DNA from: Aplidium turbinatum
Lineage: Eukaryota > Chordata > Ascidiacea > Aplousobranchia > Polyclinidae
Direction of reading: 5' to 3'
Assembly: GCA_918807975.1 (NCBI GenBank)
Contig: OU964924.1
Span: forward strand, 8,320,501 to 8,384,500
Length of the DNA: 64,000 nt
Position 1 is the first letter of the stretch; each line of letters starts with the position of its first letter. The notes below the pieces were generated by a model. That model did not search any database, was not told the origin of the DNA, and worked only from the letters and a program-made list of their open reading frames with translations. This document shows positions 30,202 through 40,911 of the stretch, in pieces. The position numbers and the translations under genes are program-made.

Positions 30202-33200
30202 TCATTCAGAAATAGACTGTATCACACTCTCTTTGTTCTGGAGTGTCCAATCATAGAAAGAAGCAACATCACTCTCCAGTAGCATTGTTGTGACCTGGTT
30301 ATTCCTCTGCACACTTCTAGTTAAGTAATCGAAGAAGTTAGCCATGTCCTCTGCGCCGTTCCAGTCATTTCTATCCACGAACTCTTCTGGCGTCAACTGA
30401 AAAGCAATAAAAAGCTTGCGGTAACAAATTTTTAGTTGATAGGTGGTGATCCAAGAATAATTTCGCTTGTTTGGTTGAATGTGCAGTCAGCCGTATATCC
30501 GTCCCGTTGGCTCAGAGGTTACGCGCCCGGCTCAAGATCACACGGCCCTGGTTCGACTCTCCGGGTGTGCGCTTGAGCAACTCACTTTCAGGACTACGGT
30601 ACTCTACATTTAGCGACACCTAGTGAATGGAATAATTCCCCGGTAACATCCGGAAAAAAATTCACTCTACCAATCTCGGTAACCGGCCCTGCGTCAAGAG
30701 CCTCTACAAGTATGCGAAACTACCAGAAATAACCTATCAAGGCTTTGTCAGTCCGAGAATAAAGATTCAGAAAAACTACCAACAAGCCAGAAAATCAGTC
30801 TTTTTCTCCATTGATTTAACGTCTGCATATGCCTTTTTGGCCTAGGCAACTTCGCATAGAGAATAGGCTTAATCTGTAACACAATCATACTTGAAGTCAA
30901 CACAAAATTTATCACCGACTAGGCTACTAGTAGGTCTAATTTGGTAACGTCTATCACACAGGCCCGTAACTAGGGGGGGCGAAGCCCCCCCTGCAATAAT
31001 GTTGGCCCCCCTGGAAAAAATGATGTTAATTAGGTCTGTTCGCTAACTTTTTAATTTTTGTACCCAATTCTCTTGTGTTGCTTAATTGTAAACAATGTGT
31101 GTTTAATTGTTTTTGTTTGTCGTATCCAGGCTTACACCCGGTGGTTGAAGATTAAGTGTACGGGAAGGCAAGGAACCAATCTACGTGTCCACCTTCAGGC
31201 ATGTCTTTAAGTGTCCTGCCAAAGATACAGCCGCATGCTCTTGAGCGGTGTCAAACCTGCGGCCTTTCGAATGCCGTTCCAGGGCTCTCATCACTCGGCT
31301 GTGCAGCCGCAGTGTGTTTAATGGTGTGGTCGAATGTTGTGTTAAACAGAGAGACTCGAGATTTATTGCTGGAGAGATCCAGAGTAGGCCTACACCAGTT
31401 TCCAACTGAGCTAAGCAGTGTGATAGCAGATCAATCTCCAGAATACTGTGCAGTTGACTGCCACTAAGCGTTATTAAAGTACCGGACAAACACCTTGGGA
31501 TTTGCGTTCTAGGTATGCTTCCATAGGCTACCTGCAGTTTGAAACTCAGAATGGCAGACAATTCATGGTTTCACACATCTGCTCGTGACCTTTCAAGAAA
31601 AAATGAAAACTTCTTGGACCGTGAATCGCTCATTCCTCATACGAAAGTGAAGATAGATATTCCATCAGAGACGGAATTGCAAGTCGCAAAATAGTTCCTG
31701 CATGATCATGTGGAAGTTGCAGAACACCAGGATTCCAATATAGTACCGTACTGAAAGAACTGTAGGCTACAATCCACGACTGGCATTCCTGAATGTATCC
31801 AGGCTAAGCTTGCTGCTACTGCGGCATCATTCGGGTCTAGTAGTGCGGTTTGTGAAAGTGGCTTCTCGGTCTTATCTCGGATAGACAAGCCTACATGCAG
31901 GTCTACGTTCCAGGCAAACTTGGTTCTGTTGGAGTTTGAAAAGGAAATGACCGAGAAAATATACCTGGACATTTTTGTCAATAGGCCTACATTCAATGAA
32001 GTCCATCCACGCCTTCTGTTAATGTAGGACCTAACCTATCTATAGCGAGGATACATTTCACTGATGGTGTGAAATAGATTCGCACTGTTATCATTAAAGG
32101 ATTGATCTTGAAGAGATGATTGTTGATTCTGCACAAGAAAAAATGAGGTGCATTGTAGCCTACAATTATTTACAAAACGATGAGTGACAGGTGCAGCGGT
32201 TGCAGCCCTGTTTGATCATAGTTCAACGCCTATTTTCTATGTATAGGCTAGGCCTAGTATATTTTGTGTGATTTATGCAGCGCATTAGAGGAAAATGTAA
32301 ATAAACTAAAACCACACTAAAACGAACTCAAAGTTCATGAAAGGCAATGGATTAACTAACAAAAGAATCAACTACAAAATCATAAATTTCGCTGCGGTTT
32401 CTATGCCAATTTTTAACCATTTATCATTAGATGATGGTCGGAAGTTTTAAAAATGATTTAGCTTCTCAATGTCATGCTGTCGTCATTTTGTTTTTCGTAT
32501 CTTCATCCTGCATTGCGGGAAAGCGGACTTGAGCGCTATGCACCGGTGTACGCCTTCCGACGTATTGGTATTACGCCTTCCGACGTACACCGGTATACGC
32601 CTTCCGACGTACACCTGACCCACGCTGCAGCCAACGGCAATGTCTGTTTCCGGTTGTCTACTCTACTTATGACTTAAATTTAGACTACTTATTTATGACT
32701 AAATATTTTATGACTACCCATTACTCGAAATCGATCACTGGGTAGAGGTAATTATCGTAAAGTTTCTTGCCCAGAGAAACAACAACAAGTGCGGGTGGCT
32801 GGAGTCGAACATGCAGGCTCTCGACTGCGAGCCCAACGCGCTAACCACTCAGCCACTGCTGCCGAACAATTATAACTGTTTAAGCATGTAATTCACTTTA
32901 TAATGCCAGTTTACGCTGCTGTTTCTATGATAATCTATGCTAATGTAAATGCTGTATTACGATTAGTGTTTTTGCGTAAATATACCCACATTGTGTACAA
33001 ACGTCGTTTTCGTTACTTACGTGATACGGAAGGTAAAACTTGGGCCCCTCTAGAATATTTCTTGCCCCCCCCTAATGCTCCAAGCTAGTTACGGGCCTGC
33101 TATCACATATACGTTAGGCTGCTGAGAAAGATGGTTCTAATCTGGGGCAAAAGGGAGAGTACGGTACACACAAGCCGCTCTTTTCTTTTTCGGAAACAGT

Positions 33201-36200
33201 GCCGCTGAGTGGATGAAATAGTGGACAGTGCGTGCGTCAATAGACTAACTGTGGCCAGGTGTGCAACATTGGTTTAAAACTATACTTAACCGTCAGCTAA
33301 GTTATGCTAGGCCTACCTGGTTTGGAAGGCTTTCTAATCATAAGTTATGTTAACGAACCTGACCGTCCAAAATCGTGTGAGGATATGTGTGATTTGTCAT
33401 TGTTTGCGCGTATTCCTGGAAATGTATAACAGTTAATAATGTGAAGTCAAATGTTATAGGAAGGGAAAAGAAAGTTGAAAAAAAGAGCCATATGATATTT
33501 TAATGGTCTGAAATATATTCTCCCATATTGAAACTACTTATAGTCACAGCTGGTGAAAAGTATAAGCAAAGAAACGTTTGAGTTAACTTAATGTAAAATA
33601 AAATGAATGAATTGAAAGTTGACTAAAACAACATGTTGTTTAAAACAAAATGCGGTGCCCGAAGCTAAAATGTAGCCTAGCCTGGAGGGCATAACAAGTA
33701 ATCGGACATAAGTAGAAATTTAAGAGAATTTTAAGACTTCAACAAGTAAGTTAGCCTCCAGCCCTAAAACGGCATTAAACTTAAAACAATTTCAATTTGA
33801 GATTGAATTGATTTTTTTATTTTGTGCCTGATCCGATAAACCTGATCATGGTCGTCCAAACGTCTCTGTCATTTCATACCCGTCTAAAACCAATGGTTCT
33901 TAACATTGGGGATTTGCGCACGAGTTCTAGGGGACCAAAGATCCAATCTAAGTCTTAGGCCAGAGGCGTGCAACATACGGCCTGCGGGCCAGAGCACGGC
34001 CCGCGGTACCCATTTACGTGGCCCGCACATTTTTCATCAAGTAGCCCATTGTTTTTAAATACTTTTCACTGTTAGATCGGAGGATGTTGTTATTTGTAAC
34101 GTCATCATTAGCATTATTGACTTTTAGCATTATTACATCATTAGCATTATTGTTGCGTCATTAGTAAGCGTTGTAGAAAACCGCCTTGTTCTTCTGGCAA
34201 TGAACCAATGATTCAGTAACATAAATCTTACTTTATGGGTGCAGTGTGGTGAATATATTAATATTTATTCTACAAAAAGCTTAGCATAGTAAAAATGTCT
34301 ACAAGTAAGAAAAGGAAGGTTGGTTATGAAAGGCGGAAGTTCAACAATGAGTGGTGTATAAATTACTTCGTTGTTCAACACAATCAGGATGTTGTTTGCC
34401 TGATTTGTCAAAACACTATAGCAGTAATGAAAGAGTACAATATCAAGCGACACTACTGTGCAAAACACTCTGCTAATATGATAGCATTGTGGGTCAATTA
34501 CGGGTTGACAAAATGCAGCGGTTGAAAAAGTCTTTGAGCAAACAGCAAGAGGTATTTCACGGTGACAAGAAAGACGTTGAGCTTGGTACAAAACTGAGCT
34601 TCAAGATATCTGAAACTCAATGTGTAACTTGATTGTGTGTACTTTTCCATTAAATAAATTGTTCATATAAATTCATGTGTTATTCGATAGACTGGCCCTC
34701 AGCATCATTATAATTGTACGTTGTGGCCCATTGCGATAAACAGTTGCACGCCCCTGTCTTAGGCTATATAGCCTAACTTTCAAAACAAGATTGAATTCAA
34801 ATAATTCTATTGTTTATTTCTAGAAAACAGCTTGTTAATTGTTATAGAAAGGAATTGGGAAGAAAAATCTGGCTGAAAAAAGCTTCAGTTTTTATTATTT
34901 GATTAACACATAAGCAGTGATGGGCATTATCGGCGATAATTTACCGGCGATAATTATCGGCGATAAATTTTTATCGCTTATCGTTATCGCTCAATTATTT
35001 TTTCAGTTATCGTTTATCGTTATCGCCAAAGGCAATATTTGATTATCGCCGATAATCGCTGATAAATTTTATTTCGGATCAACACACAAGTGGAAAAAAC
35101 ATGAAAAGTAATATTTTTACTAGCCACCTAGTAAATGAAACTAAAATTGAAACCAGTTCTTCTACAGTGCCTGAAGTGTGTGTGCACGGGTCGTTGTCAG
35201 GAGAGGGGGCACGCCCCCTGCAGCGACGGCCCTGACAACACAATAATTTTTAGAGCTGCAAATTGCAATGCAATGAAATGCATGCAACAATTCTCTTGTT
35301 GTTTTGCTGCAATCGGCAATCGCGAGTGAATTTTACAATTAAAATGAAAGCGCACAGGCGACTTTGCTGTAAACAGCCGTTTAAGCAGAAATCAAAATAC
35401 AAAGTTTGGAATTTTTATGGTATTTTCATTTGATTTAATTATTTTGTCTACTGCACGTAAGCGGCAGTGTAACTCAATTGATAAAAGCATCCAACTGGTA
35501 TCTGAAGGTATAATTATAAGCACGGCGGTTACCTCGGTGGTTTGATTCTGGATCAGGAGGTTGAAGATTCGATACCCACTGCCGCTGTTGCGATTCTATT
35601 CATGCATAACTTACAAAAAGTTTTGTCCCTTTACAGTAGTAAAAGGGACAAAAGTAGTAATAGTAACAAGTACAGTAGTAGTTACAGTAGTAAAAGGGAC
35701 ATAATGTTCGATTTTTCGTCATGTTGATGAAAACAGTTCGTGCTGCATGGGATGGGGCAGTGCTAATCAAGAAAAAAAAATTATCGTTATCGGACATTAT
35801 CGGCGATAATTTTATCGTTTATCGTTATCGCTTAACTTTTTTTTGATTTATTGTTTATCGTTATCGCTTTAGGCATTTTTCGTTTATCGATTATCGTTAT
35901 CGCTTAACTGAAAAATGAGTTATCGCGCCCAACACTGCACATAAGAAACAATTAACTGCACAACAAGATGGCGTACCAAGAACATATTGTAGGGATTCAT
36001 GGCAAAATAAGTTTACGAATTCTGCGTTTGTTTGAAGGGCAGTTCAAATCAGTTTTCCTGTGGTCGACATCTATCAGAGTTCTGCATTACAAGCATTGAT
36101 TTGAAACGAAATATATTGGAATGAATCAAGTAAAAAAATTTTGTGTTGAAAAGAAATTTTTACATTTCGAAAAGACATCTTTAGGATAGGCTACACCAAA

Positions 36201-39200
36201 ACCGGTGGTGTTGAGGTGTTGCAACCGTGCCATATTTTAAACTGATTGTCCTGCTTTGGTATCATGCACGTTATTATAACGTCCGCGTTTTGTCGCTTCT
36301 ACCTTTTTCTAGACCTCTGCTATGTTTGTCATATATCATTTTTGTTGTTGTGATGGTCAGAAATAAAAACAAACTGAACTGAACTGAAAACCCAACAAGG
36401 CATCATTTTCACTTTGAATGAAACGTCGTAGAATCTTTCTCAGCGCAGATTATAAAACCAACGCAGTATCTTTCTCAATTACCTCTTTCTTTGTTGGCAT
36501 TGTTTAACACCAAAAGTAAATATATCTTAACTTACTTTTAAAGTCATTTTATCACCAGAAAGGGTCAATGTTTTTCCAAGCCATTGCTTTTTATTTTCAA
36601 ATATGCTTTTCACGCATAACCCCAAGTCACGCATTCCAATGCTATCAAAAGGAATGTATCCTATCGGAGCAACTGCAAAGATAAAGTTACTTAATTTGTA
36701 AATTATTCTTTTCTTTAAAGTAATCCGAGGCATTTTCTCATATAATCGTTCTCTGTAGTTTAAAAGAAAAACTTTCATCCTATCGCTGCTTTCATCTCAG
36801 AACAAACGTACCGTATCGAAAAGAATACTAATAGGATTAATAGAAAATGTCGTTGAAATTTGATCGTTGAATCTTTTCAATCCCATAAAGAAGGACTTTT
36901 AAATTTTAAAGATAATCTAGTCCAGGGACGTAGGCTGCAGCGATGGCTCAAATTTGATTTTTTCCATCCAGCTTTGGTTTGGTTTTGAATCTTTATTCTC
37001 AGGCTGACAAATCCTTTGATAGGTTATTCCTAGTAGTTTCGCATACTTGTGGAGGCTTTTAACACAGGCCCGGCTACCGAGATTGGTAGAGTGAATTATC
37101 AGGTTGTTGAAAATGTTGCTACCGGGAATTATTTCATCCACTAGATGCCGCTGAATGGAGAGCAGTCCTTAGAATGCGTTGCTCAAGTGCATAACCTGAG
37201 AGCCGAACCAGCGCCGCTTGATCTTGAGTCGGGCGCATAACCACTGAGTTAACGGGATGCTTAAGTTAACGAGACTTAGCTTAAGTTAACGAGACTTAAG
37301 TTAACGAGACTTAGCCTACGTAGTAACGTAGGCTATGTGCAATAAAAAGTAAATTTGTTGAAAGCTTTTTTTTAAAAGCTAAAACACGTGCGTGTTCTCA
37401 CCTTTTTAAGTTGTTTTTCTTTTTTATACTTAACCAGCAGGTAACAACTTTTGAGCAAGCAGTAGACCTATTCGATATCATTTCTTTAGATAAAACTCCA
37501 ATGTAAATCAAAATCGTCTTACATTTACTAAAATTAAAATTTCATAAACATTTCGTGCACCAGCAAAAATTTATCAACTCACTGATTTTGCTGAAGTTAT
37601 TTTGATCCATTTTTGATGGTTTTAACAATCCGTACAAGAAATCTTCATACAAAAAGGGCACCACAAGTAGAGTCCTCGAAACTTCATTTTCCGTTAAATA
37701 TTCCGCAACATAAGCTTTTGCATCACATGGATCCGACCTCAATCCTATGCTAGAGTATACGTGCATCTGCGTACTGTACACAACGTGAGGTATATTGCAT
37801 TTCAAGCAAGCGTCTGCAATAGACCTTCCCATTGATACTTCTTCCTGTCAGGTAATGCAAATAAAAGGAAAACAAAAAAAAAAATGCTGTAATTTAACTA
37901 TAGGCCTATGCGGGCTATTTATGTTATTAAAACAACTAAAAGCATGAAGTAGCCAACCGCGATTATTTATTTGTTAAATCAGATTATAAAACTACAATCT
38001 CACGTGCAGTGGCTTACGATGATATAATCAATCAGAACATGCGATGGAAATCTATGTTTTGTTAATGTAGCTATAATCCAGTAGCCTAGCGGTTCTATAG
38101 AGGGGTCATTTGATCATCACTCATGTCACTCTTAGCATGCGTTTGTTAACCTTTTATTGTATTTTTACTAGACGTGTATTTAACAAAAGACAGAATAAGG
38201 CAAAGACAGGCAAAGTAAGTGGAAGAGAAATATTGTAGTCGATTGCACATTTGTACTACGGCAGTAGACTCACCTAATAATAGTAATGTTATGGTTTTAT
38301 TTGTGTCACTCTATACAACAGCTAAGTTCTTTTAGCGACAGGGCTCATGTTTAATTTTGTATCATGTTTACGATGTCATTAGCCTACATGAGAACTTTAT
38401 TCTCACTTACTCTCACTGCATTAGGCAAGAAAGAACACAATCGATACCGTTTTAAAGTCTGCGGTTTGACCCGGACTGGAATCGATCTAAGATCTACCTA
38501 CACCAGAGCCGGAGGCGAAGCCACTCGGCCACTGATCTGGTGAAGACTCACCTAAACTGGTTATAGGTGAATTGTTCGTAAACAGTTGTTCGTAAAACAA
38601 TTGTTCGTAAACAGTTGTTCGTAAAATTAATTCTTTGTAAAACAATTCTTCGTAAATCGTTTCTTCGTATACATCAATTGTTTATATACTGAATTGTTCG
38701 TAAACAGGTGATAGGTCAATTGTTTGTAAACAATTTTTTAGTTGTTACTCAGGGGCGCCGGATGCGGGGGGTATCATGGAGGGACATGGGGGCAATGATG
38801 CCCTTTTAAAGTGATGTAAGCTACTGCACATTTTGCAATATAACAATTTCTGCTATTCGCTTTTAGCCTAATTATCACACAGGCCAACAAAATTTTTTTG
38901 CCACAAATAAAGGTGAGAGTCATTTTAAAGTATTTTAAGGCCCCTGATTCCGAAAATGCACTTAGTTTTTTCGAATTGGCTCTAGTTTTCGAGATATTCG
39001 ACAATGAAAATATTTTTGAAATCGTTACTCAAAAGCTCAAAATAATATTCACAGCAAAAATTCTGCAACACAGTAGGTTACATCATTATAACATAGCATG
39101 ATGTCCTTCTTTGTATACCGGACACTTGTATCACTACTCGATAGTGAGCTGATAGATCAGCATTATCGCTATATCTTATCTTAAAAGTTTTAAAAAAATT

Positions 39201-40911
39201 GGCCTTTCAGCAACAAAAGTGCCCTTTTTCATAATCTTGCTCCCCCCCAGTTAAAAAATTGATTCGGCGCCCCTGTTGTTACTCGTGCAGGACATTTCCT
39301 TTGAAAATGCTCAAATTTCCAATAAGTAGTTTCTTGCCCTTGTGCGTTAAGTGCACTATAATCTTCGTAATAAAGCTGGCCACCATACAAAAGTTTTGGT
39401 TTTCCTTTTTTTCTGCCATTCTGAATCAGGGACTCTACACTCTGTTTGCTCGGCTACAGCACATCTCTAGCATATACGCTACCCTAATTAATTTTTCGTA
39501 AAGAATTGTAACTGTTTTACGAACAATTAGTATTACGGTCAATTGCATGCACGAAGAAATGCTTTACAAAGAATTGTGTTACGAAGAATTAATTTTACGA
39601 ACAATTGCTTACGAACAGTTGTTTTACGAACAATTGTTTACGAAAAAACGTCGGACACCACCTAAAGTGATGTTAAATGCCAACGTCAACCTGACGCAAA
39701 CCTTATGCGAGGCATGGCATGCTCTCAGTTTTTTAACTGGGGCCTACTTAGCCTAAATAATTGTCTCTTTAAAACATACTTTTTGTATTTTTCAAGCTCT
39801 CTCTCAGTATTTGTTTTAAAGAAATTAATACTAACCATAAACTTAGGAGCAAAATGGTTGGAACGCCTGGTTAATCTAATCAAAAAATAAAGAGCCCAAA
39901 ATGTAGATACTAAACTCTACATTTTGGGCTCTTTATTTTTTGATTAATACTAACCACCTTAACAAATATTTATCTCTCTTATTGCTTCAAATAGTTGATA
40001 AATTTAAAGATTTCAAAATCGCGTTGTGGCATCCAGCAAAACTCAATTTTTATTTCGTTTTGGAAGCAGAAAAGAAGCCACCTATCATATACCAATAGTC
40101 TGGATAAGTCTTCGTGTAAAAGAGGATAGGCTGCTTACAAGCATGTTTCAATATTTGAAAACTTACTGCAACAGAACCATCTCGGTTATAGATCACATTT
40201 GTTACAAAAAATACACCATCCGCTCCATCAATGGCTTTTGTAACAGCTTCAACTTTTTCTACATCAAATCCGCAAAGTAGAACTTCAGGATTGGATGACT
40301 TAATTGCTCGTACAAAGAAAGAATCTGCAAGTGATAAAAGTATAGATTAGCAAGCCATCCCAAACAGTTAACCAATGTAAACGTTATGTCAATTTAAACA
40401 ACAGTCCTTTGTCCTGTAGCGTAGCTAGAAAGTTATGTTCCAAGAGAAAATGCAGCTAACAGTTTATTGCTCTGCTATTCAATATTAAATATAATGATAG
40501 CAGGAGTGGGAATCGGAGCTTATATTGCTTGCTAATGCTAACCATGGGATAATGTGAAAAGGAGTGCGAATTTTTTAGAGTGCAACAGACAATGGAATGA
40601 AACGAAACTTTCTTAGTATTACACTTTTTGTAGTATTAATAATATTTATTATTTATATTAATAATTATGGTCTTTAATATAATATATATTCTGCATGACT
40701 ATATGATAACTTTACCTGATGGTGCTGGCGTTAACACCTTAACCATAAAGTTTCTTTTATCAGATGCAAAAGCATTAATAACTGCCAAACACTGATTTGC
40801 AGCGGCAGCATGCCAATATCCATCGTGGCAACTGAAATATCTACTGGATTCTGAATCATGAGAAATTCCAGATGTTGGGTGCACTGCAGCAATCACCACT
40901 ATTTCCTTCAT
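30202..40911 (-). CDS. NmrA-like family protein (NMRAL1/HSCARG-related), divergent nucleotide-binding end
   Basis: NmrA-like proteins are Rossmann-fold relatives of short-chain reductases; vertebrate NMRAL1 senses NADPH/NADP in the cytosol. Exons (minus): 40716-40911, 40167-40324, 37583-37844, 36536-36672 and 30202-30396, in phase, 315 residues. An in-frame TAA nine bases upstream supports the ATG at 40911. Matches to NMRAL1: DGADGVFFVTN, EEVSMGRSIADACLKCNIPH followed by VVYST, FDSIGMRDLGLCVKSIF, WLGKTLTLSG and LTPEEFVDRNDWNGAEDMAN. Where NMRAL1 has GGTGAQGGSVARTLL, this protein has a longer stretch (residues ~8-45, AAVHPTSGISHDS... GYWHAAAANQCLAVINAF) without the glycine-rich GxxGxxG, and the NADP-contacting VTRNP is LTPAP. 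About 20 residues expected between TLK and LTPEEF are absent from my model; a phase-0 exon in 30400-36500 may be missing. Introns carry several complete hAT elements. Confidence 0.85.
30499..30771 (+). mobile_element. SINE group A with intact tRNA-like head
   Basis: CCCGTTGGCTCAGAGGTTAC (A box) and GGTTCGACTCTCCGG (B box) about 35 bp apart, then TGTGCGCTTGAGCAACTC, AATTCCCCGGTAAC, AAGAGCCTCTACAAGTATGC and GTCCGAGAATAAAGATTCAG. It lies in the last intron of the NmrA-like gene, opposite to transcription. Confidence 0.8.
31128..31311 (-). mobile_element. SINE group B inside the hAT element
   Basis: Minus strand: GGCTGCACAGCCGAGTGATG (head), GCAGGTTTGACACCGCTCAA (B box), GGACACTTAAAGACATGCCT, GGTGGACACGTAGATTGG and GGGTGTAAGCCTGGATACGA. 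It is the most complete group B copy in the window. Confidence 0.8.
31550..32030 (+). pseudogene. hAT transposase remnants (ZMYM1-like)
   Basis: One frame gives FHTSARDLSRKNENFLDRES; after a gap another gives AKLAATAASFGSSSAVCESG and FSVLSRIDKPTCR, the hAT C-terminal dimerisation motif (family pattern ...CERSFSxLxRIK...LR), ending EVHPRLLLM-stop. The catalytic middle is deleted and the frame changes, so the copy cannot make transposase. Confidence 0.75.
32490..32864 (-). mobile_element. SINE group D, copy 1
   Basis: Minus strand: GGCAGCAGTGGCTGAGTGGT (A box), TGTTCGACTCCAGCCACCCG (B box), TTTCTCTGGGCAAGAAACTT, CCCAGTGATCGATTTCGAGT and the end CCCGCAATGCAGGATGAAGA. ACGCCTTCCGACGTA is locally triplicated (plus strand 32550-32615). 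A sister copy lies at 51867-52177. Confidence 0.8.
33961..34756 (+). mobile_element. hAT element with BED-finger fragment, perfect 8-bp TSD
   Basis: CAGAGGCGTGCAAC and GTTGCACGCCCCTG ends, flanked by perfect TCTTAGGC (33953-33960, 34757-34764). 796 bp. A frame at 34295-34525 reads MSTSKKRKVGYERRKFNNEW, then CLICQNTIAVMKEYNIKRHY and CAKHSAN: a C2-H2 BED zinc finger as in SCAND3/ZBED5-type hAT transposases. A frame change follows, then VDKMQRLKKSLSKQQEVFH. The catalytic core is missing. It lies in the NmrA-like gene's last intron. Confidence 0.88.
35461..35588 (+). repeat. tRNA-like block with 9-bp paired ends
   Basis: GCGGCAGTG at the start pairs with CACTGCCGC at the end. GTAACTCAATTGATAAAAGC resembles an A box, and GAAGATTCGATACCC near the 3' end a B box. 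The middle is about 40 bp longer than a tRNA. It may be a tRNA relic with an insertion or a SINE head. Confidence 0.5.
35640..35705 (+). repeat. GTAGTAAAAGGGAC duplication
   Basis: CAGTAGTAAAAGGGACA occurs twice, separated by AGTAGTAATAGTAAC-type trinucleotide runs; simple sequence inside the hAT element. Confidence 0.6.
36232..36385 (+). mobile_element. SINE 3' body, solo copy
   Basis: TTTTAAACTGATTGTCCTGC, TAACGTCCGCGTTTTGTCGC, TTCTACCTTTTTCTAGACC and GATGGTCAGAAATAAAAACA, ending in CTGAACTGAACTGAA. The same body is carried in both arms of the palindrome at 14129-16157. Confidence 0.7.
36966..37261 (-). mobile_element. SINE group A, full-length copy
   Basis: Minus strand: CCCGTTAACTCAGTGGTTAT (A box), CTGGTTCGGCTCTCAGG (B box), ACTTGAGCAACGCATTC, AAAGCCTCCACAAGTATGC-like and GAATAAAGATTC. 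It lies in an intron of the NmrA-like gene, in the same orientation as transcription. Confidence 0.8.
38450..38545 (-). repeat. tRNA-derived SINE head
   Basis: Minus strand: CAGTGGCCGAGTGGCTTCG (A box) and AGATCGATTCCAGTCCGG (B box) with a CTCTGGTGTAGGTAGATC middle. Ser/Leu-type tRNA derivative; it directly precedes the fold-back element at 38559. Confidence 0.6.
38559..39659. mobile_element. TTCGTAA fold-back element, copy 2, with nested hAT
   Basis: Inverted orientation relative to copy 1 at 12859: left end GGTTATAGGTGAATTGTTCG, right end ACGAAAAAACGTCGGACACC. Flanks ACCTAAACT and ACCTAAAGT are a 9-bp duplication with one mismatch. Arms are TTCGTAAAACAATTG-type arrays and their complement. 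A 526-bp hAT element (38750-39275) sits inside. Confidence 0.8.
38750..39275. mobile_element. hAT MITE (CAGGGGCGCCGGAT ends), perfect 8-bp TSD
   Basis: CAGGGGCGCCGGAT and ATTCGGCGCCCCTG ends, flanked by perfect TTGTTACT (38742-38749, 39276-39283). Shares GATGTAAGCTACTGCACATT, TTTGCAATATAACAATTTC and CAGCAACAAAAGTGCCC with the copy at 46821-47265 in HSPA5. Confidence 0.88.
39878..39945. repeat. perfect 30-bp hairpin with 8-base loop
   Basis: 39878-39907 (starts AATCAAAAAATAAAGAGCCC) is exactly complementary to 39916-39945; the loop is TACTAAAC. A 14-bp direct repeat ATTAATACTAACCA occurs at 39824-39837 and again overlapping the right arm at 39943-39956. Confidence 0.9.

Larger units (their letters stand above)
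30959..33099. mobile_element. hAT element (CAGGCCCGTAACTAG ends), perfect 8-bp TSD
   Basis: CAGGCCCGTAACTAG at the left and CTAGTTACGGGCCTG at the right, flanked by perfect CTATCACA (30951-30958, 33100-33107). 2141 bp. Contains a SINE B (31128-31311, minus), transposase remnants (31550-32030, plus) and a SINE D (32490-32864, minus). It lies in the last intron of the NmrA-like gene. Confidence 0.88.
34915..35937. mobile_element. hAT-type element with TATCG-rich ends, perfect 8-bp TSD
   Basis: CAGTGATGGGCATTATCG and TTATCGCGCCCAACACTG, flanked by perfect CACATAAG (34907-34914, 35938-35945). Both ends are arrays of TTATCGTTATCGC-like units. The interior holds a tRNA-like block (35461-35588) and a GTAGTAAAAGGGAC repeat. 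No transposase. Confidence 0.85.

Noticed and set aside
31181-31561. 126-codon minus-strand open frame
   Set aside because: It runs through a SINE B and hAT interior; no conserved protein features.
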